A stretch of DNA of 17,975 nucleotides from Schizochytrium sp. CCTCC M209059 (lineage: Eukaryota; Sar; Bigyra; Thraustochytrida; Thraustochytriidae). Below, in pieces: positions 1-8,453 of the stretch. A program made the position numbers and the translations under genes. The stretch covers positions 145,079-163,053 of the forward strand of contig KN805392.1 of NCBI GenBank assembly GCA_000818945.1, in the 5' to 3' direction. Under the pieces are notes generated by a model. It was not told where the DNA came from, did not search any database, and was given only the letters and a program-made list of their open reading frames with translations. How positions within the stretch are numbered: position 1 is the stretch's first letter; each line of letters starts with the position of its first letter.

Positions 1-212
1 TGGGGGCGGGGACCGCAGCGGCAAGCGCGCGGGCGTGCGCGTGGCGCCGAGGCGCGCCTGCTGGCCGGCGGCCGCGAGCATGGCGCGGCTGCTGCCCAGC
101 ATCCTCGCCTGGCCGAGGCTCCTTCTCTCTCTTTCTCTCTCTCTCCGCGCGCGGCTTGCGTGCTCGCCTCGCTCGGTTCTGTTCTGCCCGGCCGGGGGCC
201 CTTTTCTCTTCG

Positions 213-240
213 CTCCCTCCCTCCCTCCCTCCCTCCCTCC
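213..240. repeat. (CTCC)7 microsatellite
   Basis: Seven perfect tandem copies of a pyrimidine-only tetranucleotide, inside a longer C/T-rich stretch. Confidence 0.95.
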
Positions 241-632
241 TGCCGCGCCGCCGCCTCCCTCCCGCGCCCTCTCGCCTCCGCGTTCCCGGTCTGCGCAGGC
301 GCCGCGCGCAGCCCGCCCGCCTGCTCGCCGCCTCGCCGCCGCCTGCCTCCGCCTGCGTGCGCGTCTGCGTCGCCGCTGCGTGTCTGCCTGCTGCCTCCTG
401 CCTCCTGCCTCCTGCCACCTGCCTGCCTGCTGCCTGCGCGTGGGTGTGCGCGCCTCGTCGCCGCGGGCTGCCGCTGCCGGCCGCTGCGCTCGCTCGCTCG
501 CCGGAGTTAGGGAGGGAGGGAGGGCCGCCCCGATCGCGGTCTGCGGAGCTCGCCCGCCCGGCGCGTCTGCGCGCCTGCTCCCGCGCCCGCCTGCGTCCGC
601 ACGTCTGCGCGTCTGTCTGTGTCTGCCTGCCG

Positions 633-668
<36 letters not shown>
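633..668. repeat. (TGTC)9 microsatellite
   Basis: Nine perfect tandem copies of TGTC, preceded by imperfect CTG/TGTC variants from about 610. Confidence 0.95.
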
Positions 669-700
669 GCGCCGGGATCGGTGGTCGTTGACGCGCTCCC

Positions 701-775
701 TGGCTGGCTTGCTTGCTTGCTAGCGTGCTTGCTAGCGTCAGTGCGTGCTTGCTTGCGTGCTCGCTTGCGTGCTTG
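701..775. repeat. Degenerate GCTT/GCGT tetranucleotide repeat
   Basis: An interrupted run of GCTT units with GCGT and GCTA variants. It uses the same unit as the huge pure array at 6791-7365 but has clearly decayed. Confidence 0.8.
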
Positions 776-843
776 GCGCTGCGGTTCAACCACCGAGAAA
801 GGGAGGGACTTGGAGGGCGCTGCGCTGCGCAGGGCGCCGACGG

Positions 844-865
844 GGCGAGGCGAGGCGAGGCGAGG
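844..865. repeat. (GGCGA)4 pentanucleotide repeat
   Basis: Four full copies of GGCGA plus a partial one. A purine-only pentamer repeat, (AGAGG)4, follows at 901-920. Confidence 0.9.
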
Positions 866-1095
866 TCGCGGCGCCGGGGCGCGAGGAAGAAGGGGAGCGG
901 AGAGGAGAGGAGAGGAGAGGACGCCGCGCTCTTGCTCGCTGGCTTTTGGCTGCTGCGCTGGAGCTAGCGTGGCGCATGCATGCCTGCCTGGCCCCTTTTC
1001 CTGCGCGGCCGCACGTGCCGCCGCCGTCTGCTGCGGCCGCACGCACCGGCTAAAAAGAAACCGGGTCCGTTTCGCGGGTGCGGAGGAGGGGGGGA

Positions 1096-1120
1096 AGGCA
1101 GGCAGGCAGGCAGGCAGGCA

Positions 1121-1168
<48 letters not shown>

Positions 1169-1170
1169 CC
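1096..1170. repeat. (AGGC)n microsatellite, one interruption
   Basis: About 75 bp of AGGC units with a single 2-base phase break at 1120-1121. The complementary unit recurs at 5189-5236 and 7560-7579. Confidence 0.95.
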
Positions 1171-1340
1171 CTCCTGGCGCCGCTACTTGGCCGCTGGCGC
1201 ACTGTTCAAGTACCCGCCGCCACGCGCACGAAGTTGAAGACGGGGGGAAAGAGGGAGGGGGGACGCAGGCTGGTATGGCTGGCGCTGCTGGCTGCGTCAC
1301 AGACGCTGTCGCAGGCGCATCGCGCGCGGAGAAGATCCGG

Positions 1341-2170
1341 ATCTCGCTCGTCCCTTGAGGGAGGGAGTCTCCCTCTTCAAAAAGTTCTTCACCGTGGCCG
1401 GTTTCAAGTTTCTCACTGTCCGTTATCATAGTACGTATATAGGGGCTCCACGGAGCAGGATCTCCGAAGGTTTCTCGGTTCCAAGAGACGAGGAGGGGGA
1501 CTTGCGCCTTGTGCCAGCTTGATGACCCGGCTCCCGCCGAAAAATGAGTGCGATGCGACAGAGAGGGAAGGGACAGTGCCCTCTTCGGGTATGCCCTGAT
1601 ACGGACGAGTCTGGCGCGGCGATGTCGTAAAAACTTGCCGCAGATCTCGACCTGTCCCATCCGGACGTGAGAACAAGACGCCTTTACTTTATGCGTGGTA
1701 CTCGCATCCCAAGCTCGCCAAACGCTACTCACAGTCAAGCCAGCTGCAATCGAATCACAGACGGCTGCCCTGGAAGAAAAGGTTACTTGATATCGTTCGA
1801 CAGCGAGGCCTCCGCAGGTCGCTTCTACCAGGATGTGTGACAAGCAGCCTCAACACGCGAACGTGCAAACTTTACATTCGTCCTTGTGAAGGCGACCGGC
1901 CTTGGTGTGTAGAATACAAAATAGCCTGAACCGATCGCACACTTTTGCGAAACGACTCAGCCAATCACTAGATTGATACCGCTCTGTCGGGTCGCAGACC
2001 TTGATGGCCTGGATCAGCCAGCACACATGTTTTTGAGTTGTGTGAGAGAATAAAAGACCGGCTTTGAAGTTTTTTTTCCGTTTGAGCTTGCGGTGTAGGA
2101 CTCTCTTCGATTGACTGATGGATTCCCGACCGTGTGAAGCAGTAGCTTTGCCATACATACATCCTACACG
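1341..2170. other. Non-coding stretch without recognised feature
   Basis: Composition is more balanced than upstream. Two minus-strand frames of about 90-100 codons (1413-1676 and 1850-2158) are open, but I recognise no family, no good start context and no repeats. A TATA-like sequence sits near 1435-1441, with no gene to attach it to. Nothing else can be supported. Confidence 0.5.
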
Positions 2171-3082
2171 TTGGTCATTAGCCGACCAAAGAATAAGAGA
2201 CGTGTCCTGGATGTTTTCAGTCCAAGAGCGCTTTCGAGAAACGTTGCGCGCGAAACGACACGAGCCATAGCATATCTTCGCAAGCTAGCAGATGAAATGC
2301 TGCTCAAGAGGCTACGGTTAGATTGAAAGCTTCATCCCGGCAAAGACCACATCCTGAATCGAGTGGAGTTCCTGGTCATCGGCCAACCAAAGAATAAGAG
2401 ACGTGTCCTGGATGTTTCCAGTCCAAAAGCGCTTTCGAGAAACGTTGCGTGAAACGATACGATCCATACAATGTTTTCGCAAGCTTGCAGTTGAAACGCT
2501 GCTCACGAGGCTACGGGAGCAAAGTCCACATCCCAATTCGAGTGGAGTTCTTGGTCATCGGCCGACCAAAGGAAACGAGACGTGGCCTGAATGTTTTCAG
2601 TCCAAAATTACTGTTGAGGAACTTTGCGTGAGACGATACGATATATACAATGTTTTCGCAAGCTTGCAGTTGAAACGCTGCTCAAGAGGCTACGGGGGCA
2701 AAGTCCACATTCCAATTCGAGTGGAGTTCTTGGTCATCGGCCAATCAAAGAATAAGAGACAGAGCCTGGATATTTCCTGTCTAAAAGCACTGTTGAGGAA
2801 CTTTGCGTGATACGATACGATCCATACAATGTTTTCGCAAGCTTGCAGTTGAAACGCTGCTCACGAGGCTACGGGAGCAAAGTCCACATCCCAATTCGAG
2901 TGGAGTTCTTGGTCATCGGCCGACTAAAGGAAACGAGACGTGGCCTGGATGTTTTCAGTCCAAAATTACTGTTGAGGAACTTTGCGTGAGACGATACGAT
3001 CCATACCATGTTCTCGCAAGCTTGCAGTTGAAACGCTGCTCAAGAGGCTACGGGAGTAAAGTCCACATTCCAATTCGAGTGA
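2171..3082. repeat. 179-bp satellite-like tandem repeat, five copies, A-B-A-B order
   Basis: Copies begin at the anchor GGTCATCGGCC or its variant at 2173, 2374, 2553, 2732 and 2911, so the periods are 201, 179, 179 and 179 bp. The first copy is the most diverged and has about 22 extra bases after its GAGGCTACGG segment. Copies 2 and 4 share variants (AAAGAATAAGAGAC; CTCACGAGGCTACGGGAGC; CACATCCC). Copies 3 and 5 share a different set (AAAGGAAACGAGACGTGG; CTCAAGAGGCTACGGG; CACATTCC). That gives a 358-bp higher-order dimer. The array stops abruptly after the GAGTG segment at about 3082. Because 179 is not a multiple of three, the reading frame changes in each copy, so the array is not protein-coding. 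Confidence 0.93.
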
Positions 3083-3199
3083 AGCTCCCGTCGATCTTTA
3101 CACTTTGAGGACTCTATTTGAAGGAGCACCTCCTCCTTTGCTACTGTGCGCGGTACGTCGAACCCTTGATGTCTTGCCTCATCGTACGAAAATTGCGAC

Positions 3200-3626
3200 G
3201 CGTGCGTACATTTTTCCTGAACGAGCCGTGGCCTGCGCAACACTGGCATGACAGGTGGGCACAGCAGCCTTGGCGCCCCTAACACATCTTTCAGCTGTTG
3301 AAAACTCCGCTCGAAAGCGTCTGGAGCAGCTCCCGACCAGCGAGATCAAACACGTCGCGCTCCTCGATCACATTATCGTCATGGGTCTGCGAGCGCCCGT
3401 ATCAGATCGATGATAGCCTTGTGCTGTGACAGTCTTCCTCTTGCCGACATAGGTAGCAAAGTTGTTGACACGTGCGCTTTGACATAGCATAGTTTGGTTC
3501 GCACGCAGACAAAGCTGGGTGACTATCGACTGAGCCGACGCCGACCGATCGAAACGCGGTATGAGTCAAGTCTGCGTCGTATGTAGCGTCCGTGGTCTCT
3601 GTTTTATGAGAAACCAAAGTGTACAA
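3200..3626 (-). mobile_element. Possible decayed Ty3/gypsy-like pol fragments (weak)
   Basis: Two minus-strand stretches resemble retrotransposon signatures. At about 3402-3626 the translation contains DATYDAD and, further on, LSACEPNYAMSKRTCQQL, similar to the RNase H pattern TDAS...LS..E.NY...E.E.LA. At about 3230-3340 another frame reads RWSGAAPDAFERSFQQLKD followed by VLGAPRLLCP, similar to the segment between reverse transcriptase and RNase H (W...AF..LK..L..AP.L..P). Stops and frame changes break both. The order is wrong for a single intact element, because the LK..L..AP block lies downstream of the RNase H-like block on the minus strand. So this is at best two fragments or a rearranged copy, or chance resemblance. 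No LTRs were seen. Confidence 0.22.
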
Positions 3627-3881
3627 ATACGTGGTTTTGCGTGGACTCGCTCCTGAAGGCTTGCATAGGTCTCCAACAAATCGACATAGGCTCCGTAGAA
3701 AGTGAAAAACGCCAGAAGAGACTCTACACTCTCATGATATGCAGACTATTCCATTTTTCCACTTCCTTGCAGCCTCTTTTATTTCGTCATGTGTAAAGGT
3801 GCACCCTTTTCTTGATATCAACACCCGCAGACTTGCTTCAAAAAAACAAAAATCTGTCGGGCCTGAAAGATTTCGCACGTT

Positions 3882-4370
3882 GATGACATCTGCGTATCTT
3901 CGCTTTCGAATGGGCGAAGTAGGAGCTGTATCTGAGAGTGAACGCAATGCGAACAACCATCTGACATTGAGTTGAGAACGTCGTTGCTGCTTGCGGTGTT
4001 TACCCTCTTGTTCGCGTGCTAGGTAAGCGTTGAAGCTACCAAGCCTCGCATCGATGGCATTTGTGATAAAAGTGAACTCAATGCGAAAAAGCAATAGGCA
4101 CAAGATGGAAGATGTCATCTTTGCTTGCGGAGCCCAGCCTCTTCTTTGCGTGCTAGTAAAGCATTTTAGGGATGAAGCCTTGCATCGGTGACATCTGCAG
4201 ATCATTACCTTTGAAAGGCCAGGTTTGAGCTACAGCTGAAAGTGAGCGCTTTGTGAACAAGCAATTGACATAAAATCTAAAACGTCGGTGTTGCTTGCGG
4301 AGCCCACCCTACTTGTCGTTTGCTAGATAGGTAGGCATTGTATCTGCCAAGGCTCGCATCAGTGACAACA
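3882..4370. repeat. Degenerate tandem repeat of about 172 bp, three to four copies
   Basis: The anchor GATGACATCTGC or a variant occurs at 3882, 4053, 4187 and 4361, giving intervals of 171, 134 and 174 bp; the 134-bp unit carries an internal deletion of about 36 bp. Further aligned blocks are GAGAGTGAACGCAATGCGAA (3934), AAAAGTGAACTCAATGCGAA (4068) and GAAAGTGAGCGCTTTGTGAA (4238). A second set is TTGCTTGCGGAGCCCA.CCT followed by GCGTGCTAG. Identity is much lower than in the 179-bp array, so these copies are older. On the minus strand the copies translate to recurring TDARLG.(F/Y)NAYL-like pieces, but frames and stops differ between copies, so coding is not supported. Confidence 0.8.
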
Positions 4371-4970
4371 ATTTGCGCTCTTGCGCATCCGTCTCACGCA
4401 GGAGATTCGGATTTGGATATGGCGATTTCTGTCCACACCCTTCCACAAGGGAGGCTTCAAATGTTTACACGAGCGGAGAGACGGCCTGCGTCTCACAAGA
4501 AACAGTGACTGTGCAGAAGTTCGGCACATTTACTTCCATGCAAGAGACGTGAACGAGGTCGGTGCAGAAACCACATGCATACTATATGTCACCGAAACAC
4601 GCGTTTTGCGGTCTCGCTACGTTCACGAAGTAGTATAGTGCATACGCAAAGCAGCTGCAGTTTTCGACCGAAGTTACAGGTGTCCGCCCCAAATTTCCCC
4701 CTTCCCATCACCCCCAATCCTCGTACTTCGCAGGCGCGCGCGGGTTCCGCAGATGTCTCGAGGCCTCTCTCGGCGGCGGCTCCTCCCCACTCTTTTCCCC
4801 ACTCAAGATATACCACCACGCCATGCAATGATGCCTTTCCATGCCATGCGCCGGGGCGATCTCGGTTTCCCCAGCCGCCCATTCATTCCCGCCCGGGCTC
4901 GCGCGATCGCTCGGGCCGTGACCGGCACGGCCCACACGCCCGGAGGGGCCATCGCCGTCTGCACGCACGC

Positions 4971-5000
4971 TGCGCCGCGCTGCGCCGCGCTGCGCCGCGC
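4971..5000. repeat. (TGCGCCGCGC)3 decanucleotide repeat
   Basis: Three perfect copies of a 10-base unit, followed by shorter TGCGC derivatives. Confidence 0.9.
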
Positions 5001-5188
5001 TGCGCTGCGTGCGAGGCATGCGCGACTGCGGCGCCGCGGCTCCGCATCCCGCCGGGCCTCCCTCCTTACGTCCCTGCCTGCCGTCGGGTCCGCAGAGCAT
5101 CATTCAATCGTGATCATCATGATGGATGGTGAAAATGGAGCCACTTTTCCAGCCCAGCCTGATTGCCCCCGATCATCGCGCCGGCCGG

Positions 5189-5220
<32 letters not shown>

Positions 5221-5236
5221 TCTGCCTGCCTGCCTC
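5189..5236. repeat. (CCTG)n microsatellite
   Basis: Nearly pure CCTG units with one CTCT interruption around 5218-5222. It is the complement of the AGGC array at 1096-1170. Confidence 0.93.
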
Positions 5237-6045
5237 GGTCTGCGCAGGCTGGGGCGCGGCGCGGCGAGGCGGGCAGAGGAGACGCAGCGCGGGGAGGCTG
5301 AACGGGCGGCGCGTCCCCAGCCGGCGCCCCGTCATGCCCCAGCGAGCGCGGCGCCGCTCGCTCGCCGGAGGGAGGAGAGGAGCGAAGGAGGAACGAAGTA
5401 CGCTACGTTGGGAAGCAGGCAGAGGCAGGCAGGGAAGGGGGGAGGGAAAAAACCGAGGCGGGGCGGGGCAGGGCAGCCTCGACGGCTTGCGGCGCCTTTG
5501 CCTGGAGATGTCGATGCTGCAGCTGATGGTGATGGTGATCTTGCAATGGCACGTGCGCGGTGCCGATGCGCAGCGAAGGCGAACCTGGCAAGCTTTGGAC
5601 GACAGGAGCTGAGAGACGGCTTCCACGCATGCTATGCTTGAGACGCACGCATGCATGCATGGCTGGCGTGGAGAGAAAGGCAGGCATGCATCCGGTGGCG
5701 GCCTACGTGCCTGCGTGCCTTCCATCTGTGGCTTCGCTTCGCCCCAGATCACATTGGTGCTTGCTTCCAAGGGTGCGCGCTTCTTCTGGTCCTCTTCAAA
5801 GTTTGTCTGGCCCTGCTGCAATGGATCGGATGGTTGGGCGCTGGTGGTGGTTATGCTGGCGGAGGCGGAGAAAGATGGCCTCGATCCACCAGCAGCGACC
5901 GACGAAGAGGTCAGCTAGCTCGCTCTCGCTCGTCCTTTTTTATTTATTTAAATCCAGTTCCTGTGTGTGTGGCCTGCCAAAATTACCACGGCAAGCTATC
6001 GCGCTAGAGCGCTTTCCGTGCTGCATCTTGTCCTACAATCTATTT

Positions 6046-6104
6046 CATGCCATGCCATCTATGCCAGGCACCATGCCATGCCATGCCATGCCATGCCAAG
6101 CCGT
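6046..6104. repeat. (CATGC)n pentanucleotide repeat
   Basis: Interrupted CATGC units, with about five consecutive copies at 6072-6097. The unit contains ATG and the palindrome GCATGC/CATG, and it lies just upstream of the ATG-free stretch. Confidence 0.9.
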
Positions 6105-6790
6105 GCCGTATGATTCTCGGAAGACTAATCCTTCGGTCCACACGGGCAGCAAGCGGTTGGTCGATCGGTACCTACCCGATGCCTGCTCGCCATCCCAGTT
6201 TTGCCAAGCATCATGCCTTGATTGATTTGATTCTATGCAAGCAATAGTAGGCCTGCAGGCTCTTTGTTGTTGTTTTGTTCATTCACTTCAATGATTAATT
6301 GATTCCGTTCAAATAAAAAACAAAAACAAAAAAAAGCTCGAAGATAGCGCCGGGGCGCGTTCCCCGTGTTCCCGTGGGCGCCTTATCGGATTGGAAATCT
6401 CAATTTCAAATTCCGCGCGTGCAACCGCCGCGGGAAAAACCTGCGGCGGCGGGCGCGGCGTGCTGCTGCTGCTGCTCGCTTGCTTCCCTGCTGCCCGGCG
6501 GGGCCTCTCGCTCGCCGGCGCAGCCTTTGCTGCTGGGGCTGCTGCTTGCGCCTGCCGCGGCTGCGTGCGCGGTGGACGCCTCGGGCTCGAGTCATCTGCG
6601 GCGGCGAGGCAGGCAGGCGAGGCAAGCTGCGCGGGTCTTTCTCCTTTCTTTTCAATTTCTTTTCTTTCTTTTCGTTCTTTTCTTTTCTTTTCTTTTCCTT
6701 TTTTTTTTCTCTCTCTTGCTTTCCTTGCTCGCTTTTTTAATTCTCGCTTGCTCTGCTGCTTTCCGTCGTGCGCGCTCTCGCCTTCCGCCC

Positions 6791-7365
<575 letters not shown>

Positions 7366-7474
7366 CGGCGGCTTGCGGTCCGGCGGCTCTGGGCCTGCCC
7401 CGCCTAGGAGGGGGCGGGAAAAAACCGCCCGCACTTTGCGGCCCTTCGCGGCGCGGCGCGCAAGTGCGGAATAA

Positions 7475-7503
7475 GAAAGAAAGAAAGAAAGAAAGAAAGA
7501 AAA
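7475..7503. repeat. (GAAA)n purine run
   Basis: About seven GAAA units on the + strand. It is complementary in type to the TTTC/TTTTC runs at 6655-6700 on the other side of the GCTT array. Confidence 0.9.
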
Positions 7504-7966
7504 GCAAGCGAGGCAAGGCTAACCACGCAACGCAAGCAAGCTAACGAAATAAACTAGCCAAGGCAGGCAGGCAGGCAGCTGGGCTCGCTTTTGCTTTTGC
7601 TTTTGCTTTCGCGCTGGACACGCGGAACGGAGCGGAGTCGAGCGGCCTGGGCCTGGGCCTGAATCTCGACCTGGACGGCGGCACGAAACGCAGAGAGGGA
7701 GTGTAGAGACCGATCGACCACCACACACAGACAGACAAGGAAGGTCCGGTCTTCTTGCTTTGCTCACTTGCTTGGTCCTGGCGTGCTGCGCAACGCGCAA
7801 CGAGAACCCGTGTATCTTTGTAAAAGGGACCCAGGCCAGGCCGCACGCTCACGCTTGCGTTCGCGTTTCTGCTTACTTCATTCATTCGGCACAGCATTTT
7901 ATTTCGCTCGCGATCGTACGTTGCTGTCGATCTCGTGACGACTTAAACTGCCTACTTTATCGGGCA

Positions 7967-7986
7967 AGCCAGCCAGCCAGCCAGCC
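7967..7986. repeat. (AGCC)5 microsatellite
   Basis: Five perfect AGCC units inside the ATG-free leader. Confidence 0.9.
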
Positions 7987-8453
7987 AATCAACCACCACT
8001 TGGGCGAGTGCGCGGACGCGCCCACGGCATCGCTTTGGCAAAGACAAGCCAAAGGAAAGGAAAGAAAGAAAGAGAAACGAGAAACGACTACGTCCGCGGC
8101 AGCAGCACCCACAGACACCGCCACGCCGGTGCCCAGCCCGTGACTGCGCCCACCGCGTCTCGTCTGCGCCCAGCACCAGCAGGCCTGCAAAACCCAAACC
8201 AAGACAAAGAAGACGCGCCCCGACAAGGATCGGGACCACTGTGAACGACCGGGAAACCTGACTAAAACGGAACAGCGATTACATCGCTGTACTGCACTGC
8301 AAACCTGCTTCGCGCCACGCAGCCGCACCGGAACACAAGACTCGAACGGAACCACGTGGAGTGGTCTCTCCGTGCTTGAGTCCTTGTCCCGCCGCGTCTG
8401 TGCCGCCAGCTTCGCTTCTCGCTCGCGAGAGAAAACAGCATCGCGCAGGAGCC

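Larger units (their letters stand above)
1..1340. repeat. GC-rich low-complexity region made of short tandem repeats
   Basis: No gene is supported here. The frames stay open only because the sequence is GC-rich and stop codons are rare, and their translations are Arg/Ala/Pro/Cys-rich and change character with each repeat. The DNA is a patchwork of short arrays: (CTCC)7 at 213-240, (TGTC)9 at 633-668, degenerate GCTT-type repeats at 701-775, (GGCGA)4 at 844-865, (AGAGG)4 at 901-920 and an (AGGC) array at 1096-1170. Composition changes sharply near 1340, where more balanced sequence begins. Confidence 0.8.
4371..6290. other. Intergenic region with scattered short repeats, no supported gene
   Basis: Up to about 4640 the sequence is balanced and unremarkable; an 85-codon + strand frame at 4381-4638 is open but unrecognised. 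From about 4690 it becomes GC-rich again with (TGCGCCGCGC)3 at 4971-5000, CCTG repeats at 5189-5236, GCAT repeats near 5648-5660 and CATGC repeats at 6046-6104. Open frames here on either strand give low-complexity Arg/Pro/Ala/Cys-rich translations and are not convincing genes. Confidence 0.55.

Noticed and set aside
35..1431. Long + strand frames in the first 1.4 kb
   Set aside because: GC-rich simple repeats; amino-acid content is Arg/Ala/Pro/Cys-dominated with no domain, and overlapping frames are equally open.
2171..3082. CRISPR array
   Set aside because: The repeats are directly adjacent 179-bp units without unique spacers, in eukaryotic sequence.
2403..3108. Open frames of 60-135 codons in the 179-bp repeats
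   Set aside because: The period is not a multiple of three, so the same DNA is read in different frames in successive copies; no frame is consistently conserved.
4575..6225. Overlapping frames of 150-234 codons on both strands
   Set aside because: Low-complexity translations driven by TGCC/TGCGC/ATGCC repeats, with no consistent coding signal or recognisable domain.
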